From positions 1 to 64,000 of the forward strand of contig NZ_JAMOHM010000012.1 of assembly GCF_024448335.1 (NCBI RefSeq): 64,000 nt of DNA, read 5' to 3'. Made by a program: the position numbers and the translations under genes. The notes under the pieces are model-generated. The model made no database searches. It was not told the origin of the DNA and was given only the letters and a program-made list of their open reading frames with translations. Origin of the DNA: Stutzerimonas frequens. Lineage in GTDB: Bacteria; Pseudomonadota; Gammaproteobacteria; Pseudomonadales; Pseudomonadaceae. Numbering within the stretch: the stretch's first letter is position 1; each line of letters opens with the position of its first letter. Positions 44,463 to 53,043 of the stretch are shown piece after piece.

Positions 44463-45548
44463 TTACTCGCCCGCCTTGATCACGCCACGACGCACCTGGT
44501 CTTCCTCGATGGATTCGAACAGCGCCTTGAAGTTGCCTTCGCCGAAGCCCTGGTTGCCCTTGCGCTGGATGATCTCGAAGAAGATCGGGCCGATCACCGT
44601 GTTGGTGAAGATCTGCAGGAGGATGCCGTCATCGCCCGGCGCGCCGTCGATCAGCAGGTTCAGCTCGCGCAGCTGGTCGAGCGGCTCGCCGTGGCCGGCA
44701 ACGCGGGTATCGACCTTCTCGTAGTAGGTGTCCGGGGTGGTCATGAAGTCCACGCCGTTGGCGCGCAGGCGGCGCACGGTCTCGTAGATGTCGTCGGTGG
44801 AGAGCGCGATGTGCTGGATGCCCTCGCCGTGGTACTCGCGGATGAATTCCTCGATCTGCGACTTATCGTCGGCCGACTCATTGATCGGAATGCGGATCTT
44901 GCCGCAGGGCGCGGTCATGGCACGTGAGAACAGGCCGGTCAGCTTGCCCTCGATGTCGAAATAGCGAATCTCGCGGAAGTTGGCGATGCGCTCGTAGAAA
45001 CCGGACCAGACGTCCATCTGCCCGCGCTTGACGTTGTGGGTCAGGTGGTCGATGCACATCAGGCCGACGGCATTGTCGTTCGGCGTGCGCCCTTCGATGT
45101 ACTCGAAGTCGACGTCGTAGATGCTCTTGTCGCCATAGCGGTCGACGAGATACAGCAGCGAGCCGCCAATGCCTTCGACGCAGGGGATGTTCAGCTCGCC
45201 GAAGTTGGCGTGGCTGCCGACCAGCTTGGCGCCCTGGGATTCGACGTAGGCGGCGGCCTGCGCGGCGTTCTTCACCCGGAAGGCCATGGCGCAGGCGCTC
45301 GGGCCGTGCTTCTCGCCGAACTCGCGCACATGCCCGGTGGGGCTGCCGTTGAGCACGATGTTGATGTCGTGCTGCTGGAACAGCCAGACCTCCTTGGAGC
45401 GGTGCTTGGCGGTTTCGGTAAAACCCATCTGGGTGAACAGCGTACGCAGCTGTTCGATGCCCTCGGCATTCGGCGCGGTGAATTCGACGAACTCGAAGCC
45501 GTCGGTGCCGATGGGGTTGTGCTGTTCGATCTTGTTCACTGCGTTCAT
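44463..45548 (-). CDS. hpd: 4-hydroxyphenylpyruvate dioxygenase
   Basis: A 361-residue vicinal-oxygen-chelate dioxygenase that converts 4-hydroxyphenylpyruvate to homogentisate. Iron ligands are expected at His in MCIDHLTHNV, His in EGIQHIALSTDD and Glu in FFEIIQRKG; the C-terminal helix GFGEGNFKALFESIE gates the site. AGGAGG lies four bases before the ATG. The leader has AACAATAA, and two TyrR/PhhR-like boxes lie upstream. Confidence 0.95.
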   Translation of the reverse strand: MNAVNKIEQHNPIGTDGFEFVEFTAPNAEGIEQLRTLFTQMGFTETAKHRSKEVWLFQQHDINIVLNGSPTGHVREFGEKHGPSACAMAFRVKNAAQAAAYVESQGAKLVGSHANFGELNIPCVEGIGGSLLYLVDRYGDKSIYDVDFEYIEGRTPNDNAVGLMCIDHLTHNVKRGQMDVWSGFYERIANFREIRYFDIEGKLTGLFSRAMTAPCGKIRIPINESADDKSQIEEFIREYHGEGIQHIALSTDDIYETVRRLRANGVDFMTTPDTYYEKVDTRVAGHGEPLDQLRELNLLIDGAPGDDGILLQIFTNTVIGPIFFEIIQRKGNQGFGEGNFKALFESIEEDQVRRGVIKAGE

Positions 45549-45560
45549 ATCGCCTCCTGA

Positions 45561-45568
45561 TTATTGTT
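45561..45568 (-). promoter_or_regulatory. Crc/Hfq CA motif in the hpd leader
   Basis: AACAATAA on the mRNA strand, just before the CAGGAGG ribosome-binding site, fits AANAANAA. Confidence 0.6.
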
Positions 45569-45672
45569 GTGAGGACTGCCGTTGCACGGCTTGGCTGGCC
45601 CCATCACACCCCAGGCCAGGGCGGCGAACAATGCTGTTCACGGGCACGGAAAGCGGCTGGCGCCATCCCCGC

Positions 45673-45690
45673 TGTCAGGTTTTCCTTACA
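45673..45690 (-). promoter_or_regulatory. TyrR/PhhR-like box 1 upstream of hpd
   Basis: On the minus strand TGTAAG-N6-CTGACA matches TGTAAA-N6-TTTACA at 9 of 12 positions with exact spacing, 125 bases before the hpd ATG. Confidence 0.45.
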
Positions 45691-45732
45691 GCTCCTTTTT
45701 TGCTGAAAAGCCTGGCTCGGCGGCTTGCCAGG

Positions 45733-45750
45733 CGTAACGAAAAACTGACA
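45733..45750 (-). promoter_or_regulatory. TyrR/PhhR-like box 2 upstream of hpd
   Basis: On the minus strand TGTCAG-N6-GTTACG has the same N6 architecture and lies exactly 60 bases, centre to centre, from box 1. It is weaker and is supported mainly by the first. Confidence 0.35.
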
Positions 45751-45803
45751 GCCTGGTGCGACAAGCTGCCGCACATGTCATCTGGCGCAATGGCGTCGCG
45801 CAT

Positions 45804-45927
45804 AAAAAAAGGTGGGCTGAAGCCCACCCACCAAGGCTGGCGTCGGCCTCGATGGATGGACCTGAGCCCACCAAAAGGACTTCCTGAGAAGCCCGCAGCA
45901 TGCTTGCGGGATGGGCTTCAGCCCACC
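45804..45927 (-). terminator. Terminator of the second NSS gene built from paired GGTGGGCT palindromes
   Basis: Palindromes at 45811-45828 (GGTGGGCTGAAGCCCACC) and 45911-45927 (ATGGGCTTCAGCCCACC) lie between the NSS stop and the hpd promoter. Read on the minus strand, the distal one is followed by seven T (45804-45810), giving an ideal rho-independent terminator. The arrangement, two inverted copies about 80 bases apart, mirrors 25581-25693. The rest of this 410-base gap holds the hpd regulatory boxes. Confidence 0.75.
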
Positions 45928-45958
45928 GGCGCGTTCTGCACGGACGACCAAGGTCGCG

Positions 45959-47368
45959 CTAGATCAGCCCGAGCAGGTTGAGGAACACCAGCACGATGGC
46001 CACCGGCGTGCCGTAGCGCAGCAGCTTCCACCAGGCCTGGAACATCCCGGCGTTGCGAATGCCGATGGCCTCGCTGACCACGTGACGCTGCAGCACCCAG
46101 CCGGTGAACAGCACCGTGCCCAGCCCGCCCAGCGGCATCAGCCAATTGGTGGTCAGGTAGTCCAGGCTGTCGAAGAAGGTCTTGCCGAACAGCTGGTAGT
46201 CCGCCCAGTGGTTGAAGGAGAACACGCTGCCCAGGCTCAGCAGCCAGAGCACCAGGCCGCTGCCCAGCACGGCCTTGGTCCGGCTGATGCGGAAGCGCTC
46301 GGTGAGCCAGGCGATGCTCGGCTCGGAGAGCGAAATGGCCGACGTCAGCGCGGCGATCACCAGCATCACGAAGAACAGCCCGCCCACGACCTGCCCCAGC
46401 GGCATCTGGCCGAAGGCGATCGGCAGGGTGACGAAGATCAGCCCCGGCCCGGCCCCCGGTTCCAGCGCGTTGCCGAACACCAGCGGGAAGATCGCCAGGC
46501 CGGCCAGCAGCGCCACCGCGGTATCGGCCAGCGCCACCAGAATCGAGGTCTTGGCGATCGAGGTGCCTTCCGGCAGATAGGAGCCGTAAACCATCATCGC
46601 GCCGCAGCCCAGGCTCAGAGTGAAGAAGGCATGGCCGAGGGCGACCAGCACGCTCTGCGCGGTCAGCGCGGAAAAGTCCGGCACGAAGAGGAACTGCAGC
46701 GCCTGGGCGAACTCGCCTTCGATGGCGGCGTAGACCACCAGCACCAGCATCAGCACGAACAGCCCGGGCATCAGAAAGCGCAGCGATCGCTCCAGCCCGC
46801 CGCGCACGCCGAAGCCGACGATCAGCATGGTCGCCGCCAGCACCAGCGTGGCACAGACCACCAGGCGCAGCGGGTCCGCCAGCAGCGCGCCGAACAGCGC
46901 ACCACTGGCCTCCCCGCTGACCCCGGTGAAGCCGCCGCTGAACGTCGCCGGCACATAGGCCAGCGCCCAGCCGGCCACCACCAGATAGAAACTCAGTATG
47001 AGAAAGCCGGTCAGCCCTCCGAGCCAGCCCACCACCCGCCAGCGCGAACTGGCCCCGGCCTCGCGCGCCAACCGCGCCACGGCGCCATCAGGGTTCGCCT
47101 GACCACGGCGGCCGATCATCACCTCGGCCATCAGCAGCGGAATGCCGATCAACAGGATGCAGGCGAGATAGACCAGCACGAAGGCGCCGCCGCCGTTCTG
47201 CCCGGTCACGTAGGGGAATTTCCAGATATTGCCCAGGCCCACCGCGGAGCCGGTGGCGGCGAGGAAGAACACCCAGCGGGAGGACCACAGGCCTCGGCTG
47301 GCGTTGTCCTGGATGCGTGCGCGCGCGCCGGCGAAGGTGCCGGCCGCGAGGCTGGTTTTATCGGTCAT
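45959..47368 (-). CDS. Sodium-dependent NSS family transporter (second copy)
   Basis: A 469-residue paralogue of the transporter at 39967, with [20 protein letters not shown] in helix 1 and about 12 membrane segments. The two differ widely outside the core, so they probably take different amino acids. It lies between the Leu/Phe dehydrogenase and hpd genes on the same strand. The ATG at 47368 has CAGGA upstream, with AACAACAA before it. The substrate is inferred to be an aromatic or branched amino acid from context. Confidence 0.9.
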   Translation of the reverse strand: MTDKTSLAAGTFAGARARIQDNASRGLWSSRWVFFLAATGSAVGLGNIWKFPYVTGQNGGGAFVLVYLACILLIGIPLLMAEVMIGRRGQANPDGAVARLAREAGASSRWRVVGWLGGLTGFLILSFYLVVAGWALAYVPATFSGGFTGVSGEASGALFGALLADPLRLVVCATLVLAATMLIVGFGVRGGLERSLRFLMPGLFVLMLVLVVYAAIEGEFAQALQFLFVPDFSALTAQSVLVALGHAFFTLSLGCGAMMVYGSYLPEGTSIAKTSILVALADTAVALLAGLAIFPLVFGNALEPGAGPGLIFVTLPIAFGQMPLGQVVGGLFFVMLVIAALTSAISLSEPSIAWLTERFRISRTKAVLGSGLVLWLLSLGSVFSFNHWADYQLFGKTFFDSLDYLTTNWLMPLGGLGTVLFTGWVLQRHVVSEAIGIRNAGMFQAWWKLLRYGTPVAIVLVFLNLLGLI

Positions 47369-47381
47369 TGCGGATTCCTGC

Positions 47382-47389
47382 TTGTTGTT
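47382..47389 (-). promoter_or_regulatory. Crc/Hfq CA motif in the second NSS leader
   Basis: AACAACAA on the mRNA strand immediately before the CAGGA ribosome-binding site. Confidence 0.6.
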
Positions 47390-47496
47390 TTTGTCAGGGA
47401 TGGTGCGAACGAACGGAGCGGGCACGGCGCTGGCGATCAGAGCCCGCCGCCCCGCTCAGCGAAGGCCGGCGCGCTCGGGCGACCGGCCATGTGCCG

Positions 47497-48591
47497 TCAT
47501 GAAGCCTGCCGCTGCAGCGTCGCGACCTGAGGCGCGCCGCCGGCCTGCAAACGCTCGAGCGCCAGGCGGTCGGCGATCACCGAAGTGCATTCGCCGCTGG
47601 CGGCGGCCCGCTCGAAAATCTCGCGCAGCGTGCCGGCGATGGCGTTCACATGGGCATCGATCTGCGCGGCGCTGCCGCCGTTGCGCTGGTAGTAGACGTC
47701 GATGATGCCGCCGGCGTTGATCGCGTAGTCCGGCGCGTAGAGCTGGTTGCGCCGCTGCAGTTCGACGCCGATCTCGGCGCTGGCCAGCTGGTTGTTGGCC
47801 GCACCGGCGATCACCGGGGCACGCAACACATCCAGGGTCTGCTCGTTGAGAATGCCGCCCATGGCGCAGGGCGCGAAGACGTCTACATCGAGACCGTAGA
47901 TGTCCTGCGGGCGCACCACGTTGGCGCCCACCTCCTCCATTGCCTGCTTGACGTTGGCATCGAAGATGTCCGCCACCCACAGTTCGGCGCCAGCCGCTTT
48001 CAGGTGCCGCGCCAGCCCCAGGCCGACATGGCCGACGCCCTGGATCGCCACCTTCAGCCCGGTCAGCTCGTCGCGACCGAGGCGCTGGCGCACTGCTTCC
48101 TTGAGGCCGACGAAGACGCCGTAGGCGGTAGACGGCGACGGGTCGCCGCTGGCGACGCTGCCGTCGAGCAGGGTGCGCGGCGTGGCGCCGACCACATGGC
48201 GGGTGCGCTGGGCGAAGGCCTGCATTTCGGCATCGCCGGTGCCGGAGTCGGCCGCGGTGATGTAGCGCCCGCCGAGGCTGTCGACGAAGTCGCCCATGGC
48301 GTGCAGCAGCGCCTGGCTCTTGCCGGTATGCGGGTCGCCGATGATCACCGCCTTGCCGCCGCCGAGCTTGAGCCCGGCCAGCGAGGATTTCAGCGTCATC
48401 CCGCGCGACAGCCGCAGCACATCGCGCAGGGCCTCGTCGTCACTGGCATAGGGGAACATCCGGCAGCCACCCAGCGCCGGCCCGAGGCGCGTGTCGTGGA
48501 TGGCGATGATGGCTTTCAGACCCGACGCCTGGTCATGGCAGAAGACCACCTGCTCGTGGCGGTCGAAGTCAGGATGAGCGAAGACGGACAT
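47497..48591 (-). CDS. Leu/Phe/Val dehydrogenase (Glu/Leu/Phe/Val dehydrogenase family)
   Basis: A 364-residue NAD-dependent amino-acid dehydrogenase that oxidatively deaminates a hydrophobic amino acid to its 2-oxo acid. [12 protein letters not shown] and [14 protein letters not shown] carry the two catalytic Lys region and Gly-rich substrate loop; [13 protein letters not shown] has the catalytic Asp; [17 protein letters not shown] is the NAD fold. It lies beside the indolepyruvate ferredoxin oxidoreductase, whose substrates are aryl 2-oxo acids, so phenylalanine is a reasonable guess; leucine cannot be excluded. Confidence 0.88.
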   Translation of the reverse strand: MSVFAHPDFDRHEQVVFCHDQASGLKAIIAIHDTRLGPALGGCRMFPYASDDEALRDVLRLSRGMTLKSSLAGLKLGGGKAVIIGDPHTGKSQALLHAMGDFVDSLGGRYITAADSGTGDAEMQAFAQRTRHVVGATPRTLLDGSVASGDPSPSTAYGVFVGLKEAVRQRLGRDELTGLKVAIQGVGHVGLGLARHLKAAGAELWVADIFDANVKQAMEEVGANVVRPQDIYGLDVDVFAPCAMGGILNEQTLDVLRAPVIAGAANNQLASAEIGVELQRRNQLYAPDYAINAGGIIDVYYQRNGGSAAQIDAHVNAIAGTLREIFERAAASGECTSVIADRLALERLQAGGAPQVATLQRQAS

Positions 48592-48603
48592 TTGGTTACC
48601 TCG

Positions 48604-48611
48604 TTCTTGTT
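48604..48611 (-). promoter_or_regulatory. Crc/Hfq CA motif in the dehydrogenase leader
   Basis: AACAAGAA on the mRNA strand just before the GAGGTAACC translation signal fits AANAANAA. Confidence 0.6.
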
Positions 48612-48710
48612 GGTCTGGTGGCCTGTCACGGACAGGGCCTCGTTAGCGGGTATCGCCTGCGGCGGTGGCCATGCGGGGCGACCGATTTCACCCCGCTAGC
48701 GCACTGCGAG

Positions 48711-51700
48711 CTACGCCGCCGGCTGGAGCAGCCGTACGCTCTGCACCTCGTCGCCTTTGGCCAGCTGCTCGCGGAGCAATTTCTCCTGCTGGCGGGCCTT
48801 GGTGATGGAACGCTCCTTCACCGGGCCGTAGCCGCGGATCTGTTCCGGCAGCGCGGCGATGGCCAAGGCGGTGCGGTAGTTGGTCGGCTTGAGCTGGGCC
48901 AGCAGCTCGTCCACGGTCTTCTCGTACTCGCTGATCAACTGGCGTTCGACGCGGCGGTCGTGGCCATAGCCGAACGGGTCCAGAGGCGTGCCACGCAGGA
49001 AGCGGAACTTGGCCAGCACGCCGAACACATTGAGCATCCACGGCCCCAGCTCGCGCTTGCGCGGCTCGCCGGTAACCGTGTCACGCTTGGCCAGCCAGGC
49101 CGGAGCGAGGTGGAACTGCAGCTTGTAGTCGCCCTCGAACTGCGCCTCGAGCTGCTGGCGGAATTCCGGCTCGCTGTAGAGCCGCGCCACCTCGTACTCG
49201 TCCTTGTAGGCCAGGAGCTTGAAGTAGTAGCGGGCGACGGCCTTGGACAGCGCCAGATCGTCCGCCGTATCGGCATCGCGCACGCGCTCGACCAGCTGGC
49301 GATAGCGGCGCGCCAGCCCGGCGTTCTGGTAGCGAGTAAGGAAGTCCACGCGCCACTCGACAATCTCTTCCAAGGTTTTACAGAGTGGTTCGGCGACCTC
49401 GACTGGGCGCGCCAGACCTTCCACCGCTTCGCGCTCTAGCACCGCACGGCGGCCCCAGCGGAAGGCCTGCAGATTCAGCTTGGCGGCAACGCCATTGAGT
49501 TCGATGGCCTTCTCGATGGCCTCGGCGCTGATCGGCAGCAGCCCCTGCTGATAGGCGAAGCCGAGCAGGAACAGGTTGGTGGCGATGCTGTCGCCCAAGA
49601 GCCGCGTGGCCAGGCGGGTGGCATCGACGAAGTGGGTCTTGTCGGCGCCGACGGCGTCGCTGATCGCCTGGCGCATGGCCGCGCCGGGCACCTGGGCGTC
49701 CGGGTTGCGAGTGAACTCGGCGGTGGCGGACTCGTGGCTGTTCACCACGGCATTACTGATCTGCTCGTTGAGGCGGGTCAGCGATTCATCGCCCGCCGCG
49801 ACGATCAGGTCGCAGCCCAGCAGCAGGTCGGCTTCACCGGCGGCGATACGCACCGCGTAGATGTCGCTCTGCTTAGCGGCGATGCGCACGTGAGTGGTCA
49901 CCGGGCCGAATTTCTGCGCCAGACCGGCCTGGTCGAGCACGGTGCAGCCCTTGCCTTCCAGGTGCGCGGCCATGCCGAGCAGCGCGCCAAGGGTGGTCAC
50001 GCCGCTGCCGCCAACTCCGGGGATCAGCACGTTCCATGGCCGCTCCAGCGACGGATGCTGCGGCTCGGGCAAGGTCGCCGCCTCGATACCGCCAGCCACG
50101 GCTCCGGGCTTGCGCAACCCGCCGCCATGCACGGTGACGAAGCTCGGGCAGAAGCCCTCGACGCAGGAGTAGTCCTTGTTGCAGGCGTTCTGGTCGATCT
50201 CGCGCTTGCGGCCCAGCTCGGTTTCCTTCGGCAGCACCGACAGGCAGTTGGACTTCTCGCCGCAGTCGCCACAACCCTCGCACACGGCGGGATTGATGAA
50301 CACGCGCTTGGCCGGGTCTTCCAGCTTGCCGCGCTTGCGCCGACGACGCTTCTCGGTGGCACAGGTCTGGTCGTAGATGATCACCGAGACGCCCTTGAAT
50401 TCGCGCAGCTCACGCTGCACCGCATCCAGTTCGCGGCGATGGTGGAAGCTGGTGATCGGCGCGAAGGTATCGCGGGTCGGGTACTTGTCCGGCTCGTCGC
50501 TGACCAGAGCAATGCGCTTGACGCCCTCGTGGAAGATCTGCCGGCTGAGCTGGTCGACGCGCAGCTCGCCGTCAATGGGCTGGCCGCCGGTCATGGCCAC
50601 GGCATCGTTGTAGAGAATCTTGAAGGTGATGTTGACGCCGGCTGCCACCGCCGCACGCACCGCGAGGCTGCCGGAGTGGAAGTAGGTGCCGTCGCCGAGG
50701 TTCTGGAACATGTGCGGGGTGTCGGTGAACGGCGCCTGGCCGATCCAGTTGACGCCCTCGCCGCCCATCTGGGTAAAGGTCTCGGTGCGCCGGTCCATCC
50801 ACTGCACCATGTAGTGACAGCCGATGCCGGCCGAGGCGCGGCTGCCCTCGGGCACCTTGGTGGAGGTGTTGTGCGGGCAGCCGGAGCAGTAGTGCGGCGT
50901 GCGCACGGTGCTGTAGCTGCGCGCGGCCAGGGCCTTTTCCTTGGCGTCGAGGAAGGCCAGGCGGGTCTGGATGCTGTCGCTGGTGTAGATCGGCGCGAGG
51001 CGCTTGGCGATCACCCGGGCGATCATCGCCGGGGTCAGCTCGGAGAGGTTCGGCAGCAGCGAGTTGCCCTGCTCGTCGAACTCGCCGACCACCCGCGGAC
51101 GCTTGCTGACGGGCCAGTTGTAGAGCTGTCCGGTGAGCTGGTCCTCGATGATGCTGCGCTTTTCCTCGACCACCAGAATCTCGTCCAGCCCCTGGGCAAA
51201 CTCGTGCACCGAGACCGGCTCCAGCGGCCAGCTCATGCCGACCTTGAGCACGCGCAGGCCGACCGAGGCGCACAGCGCTTCGTCCAGGCCGAGGTCATCC
51301 AGCGCCTGACGCACATCGAGATAGGATTTGCCGGTGGTGATGATGCCAAGCCGCGGATTCGGCGAATCGAGCGTCACCTGGTTCAGGTTGTTGGCCCGGG
51401 CGAAGGCGCGTGCGGCGTAGATCTTGTACAGGTTCAGGCGCTTTTCCTGAGCCAGCGGCGGGTCCGGCCAGCGGATGTGCACGCCGTCCTCGGGCAGTTC
51501 GAAGTCTTCCGGGATACGCGTCTGCACGCGCAGCGGATCGACTTCCACCACGGCGGAGGAGTCGACGTTCTCGGCGATGGTCTTCAGCGCCACCCAGCAG
51601 CCGGAGTAGCGCGACAGCTCCCAGCCGATGATGCCGTAGTCGAGGATTTCCTGGACGTTGGCTGGATTCAACACGGGTATGGAAGCGGCGATAAAGGCAT

Positions 51701-52181
51701 GCTCGCTCTGGTGCGGCAGCGTCGAGGATTTGCAGCCGTGGTCGTCACCCGCCAGCAGCAGCACGCCGCCCTGGGGCGACACACCCGCCGCGTTGGCATG
51801 CTTGAACACGTCTCCGGCACGGTCGACGCCCGGGCCCTTGCCGTACCACATGGCGAACACGCCATCGTATTTGGCGCCGGGGAACAGGTTGGTCTGCTGG
51901 CTGCCCCACACCGCGGTGGCGGCCAGCTCTTCGTTGACGCCCGGCTGGAAGTGGATGGCGTGTTGCTTGAGGTAGTCGCGGGCTTCCCAGAGGCTCTTGT
52001 CCAGCCCGCCCAGTGGCGAGCCGCGATAGCCGGAGATGAAGCCACCGGTGTTCAATCCACGGGCCTGATCACGCTGATGCTGCAGCATCGGCAAGCGGGT
52101 CAGCGCCTGGGTGCCGGTGAGGTACAGATGACCGGTAGCAAGCCGGTACTTGTCGTCCAGACGGATCTCGGCCAGAGACAT
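48711..52181 (-). CDS. Indolepyruvate ferredoxin oxidoreductase family protein, fused subunits
   Basis: A 1156-residue fused 2-oxoacid:ferredoxin oxidoreductase. The N-terminal part has GGFISGYRGSPLGGLDKSLW and the mid part CSGCPHNTSTKVPEG...GIGCHYM for thiamine diphosphate binding. A ferredoxin segment (about 630-690) with CEGCGDCGEKSNC and a further Cys set (NACNKDYSCVEGFCP) would hold 4Fe-4S clusters. A gamma-type domain starts at PGVGGSGVTTLGALLG. It decarboxylates aryl-pyruvates to aryl-acyl-CoA with ferredoxin reduction. It is the promoter-proximal gene of the aromatic block and divergent from Lrp. Confidence 0.92.
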   Translation of the reverse strand: MSLAEIRLDDKYRLATGHLYLTGTQALTRLPMLQHQRDQARGLNTGGFISGYRGSPLGGLDKSLWEARDYLKQHAIHFQPGVNEELAATAVWGSQQTNLFPGAKYDGVFAMWYGKGPGVDRAGDVFKHANAAGVSPQGGVLLLAGDDHGCKSSTLPHQSEHAFIAASIPVLNPANVQEILDYGIIGWELSRYSGCWVALKTIAENVDSSAVVEVDPLRVQTRIPEDFELPEDGVHIRWPDPPLAQEKRLNLYKIYAARAFARANNLNQVTLDSPNPRLGIITTGKSYLDVRQALDDLGLDEALCASVGLRVLKVGMSWPLEPVSVHEFAQGLDEILVVEEKRSIIEDQLTGQLYNWPVSKRPRVVGEFDEQGNSLLPNLSELTPAMIARVIAKRLAPIYTSDSIQTRLAFLDAKEKALAARSYSTVRTPHYCSGCPHNTSTKVPEGSRASAGIGCHYMVQWMDRRTETFTQMGGEGVNWIGQAPFTDTPHMFQNLGDGTYFHSGSLAVRAAVAAGVNITFKILYNDAVAMTGGQPIDGELRVDQLSRQIFHEGVKRIALVSDEPDKYPTRDTFAPITSFHHRRELDAVQRELREFKGVSVIIYDQTCATEKRRRRKRGKLEDPAKRVFINPAVCEGCGDCGEKSNCLSVLPKETELGRKREIDQNACNKDYSCVEGFCPSFVTVHGGGLRKPGAVAGGIEAATLPEPQHPSLERPWNVLIPGVGGSGVTTLGALLGMAAHLEGKGCTVLDQAGLAQKFGPVTTHVRIAAKQSDIYAVRIAAGEADLLLGCDLIVAAGDESLTRLNEQISNAVVNSHESATAEFTRNPDAQVPGAAMRQAISDAVGADKTHFVDATRLATRLLGDSIATNLFLLGFAYQQGLLPISAEAIEKAIELNGVAAKLNLQAFRWGRRAVLEREAVEGLARPVEVAEPLCKTLEEIVEWRVDFLTRYQNAGLARRYRQLVERVRDADTADDLALSKAVARYYFKLLAYKDEYEVARLYSEPEFRQQLEAQFEGDYKLQFHLAPAWLAKRDTVTGEPRKRELGPWMLNVFGVLAKFRFLRGTPLDPFGYGHDRRVERQLISEYEKTVDELLAQLKPTNYRTALAIAALPEQIRGYGPVKERSITKARQQEKLLREQLAKGDEVQSVRLLQPAA

Positions 52182-52196
52182 GGGGCGCTCCTAATT

Positions 52197-52204
52197 TGTT
52201 GTTA
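52197..52204 (-). promoter_or_regulatory. Crc/Hfq CA motif in the oxidoreductase leader
   Basis: AACAACAA on the mRNA strand, followed by TTAGGAGCG and the ATG. Confidence 0.6.
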
Positions 52205-52398
52205 TCGGAGTCAGGGTGGCGTTGTTCGCTACCCGCCTGACGCAGTCATGGAGAAACCGCACGGTTGTCTCTCCACGCCGGCAATCGGCAGGGGATCGCC
52301 CCACCGTCGCGTGTCGATTAACAGTCTGGCCGTGACGCGGAGAGATTTTCTTTCTACTTTTGCGGTAGAACAGCGGTTCTGTGCATGACCCATTCGCA

Positions 52399-52406
52399 AA
52401 CAACAA
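52399..52406 (+). promoter_or_regulatory. Crc/Hfq CA motif in the lrp leader
   Basis: AACAACAA, extended to AAACAACAACAAAACAGG, lies directly before the AGGA site of the Lrp-like gene. Confidence 0.55.
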
Positions 52407-52422
52407 CAAAACAGGAACGACC

Positions 52423-52893
52423 ATGCAGTCCACACCTCTGAGCAGCATCGATCGCAAGATCCTCCTGCTGCTGCAGCACAACGCCGATCTGTCCGCTGCG
52501 GAAATCGCCGAGAAGGTCGAGCTGTCGCAATCGCCCTGCTGGCGACGCATCCATCGCATGCAGGAGGAGGGGCTGATCGAGCGCAAGGTCGCCCTGCTCA
52601 ACCCGAAGAAGCTCGGGCTGAACATGACGGTGTTCGTCAACATCAAGCTCTCGGCCCACGGGCGCAGCAACCTCGACGAGTTCGAGCGGGCGGTGGTGGG
52701 TTATCCCGAGGTGCTGGAGTGCCACACCATGGCCGGTGAGTCGGATTACCTGCTCAAGGTGGTGGCGCGCGATATCGACAGTTACGAACGCTTCCTGCGT
52801 GACCAGCTCCTGCAGCGCCCCCACGTGCAGGAGGCGCACTCGCATATCGCCATGAGCGAAGTGAAGCGGACCACGGAGTTGCCGCTGGATTGA
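52423..52893 (+). CDS. Lrp/AsnC family transcriptional regulator
   Basis: A 156-residue Lrp-type regulator: HTH at residues 6-60 (SIDRKILLLLQHNADLSAAE, ELSQSPCWRRIHRM) and a C-terminal RAM ligand domain (VLECHTMAGESDYLLKVVARD). It is transcribed divergently from the oxidoreductase gene with a 241-base shared regulatory region containing the AT-rich GAGATTTTCTTTCTACTTTT. It probably controls the aromatic or branched amino-acid block in response to an amino acid. The ATG at 52423 has AGGA upstream. Confidence 0.92.
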   Translation: MQSTPLSSIDRKILLLLQHNADLSAAEIAEKVELSQSPCWRRIHRMQEEGLIERKVALLNPKKLGLNMTVFVNIKLSAHGRSNLDEFERAVVGYPEVLECHTMAGESDYLLKVVARDIDSYERFLRDQLLQRPHVQEAHSHIAMSEVKRTTELPLD

Positions 52894-53043
52894 GCGCCCC
52901 GCTCCCGCTTGCAGGAAAGATTTAAGAACCAGGCCCCGCCGGTCGATATTACGGGCGGTGCCTATCGCACCAGGCATTCTCGTCGACGCCCCCACCATCC
53001 ATTGCCCATCGGCAGCCATTCCTACTGCCGGGAGTTCCAGAGC

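Noticed and set aside
45911..47530. A 539-codon plus-strand frame rich in His/Gln/Glu
   Set aside because: It is the antisense shadow of the second NSS transporter; the composition is typical of reversed membrane-protein codons.
49632..52388. A 918-codon open frame on the plus strand
   Set aside because: It is entirely antisense to the indolepyruvate ferredoxin oxidoreductase gene, has no recognisable domain, and is explained by high GC content and third-position bias.
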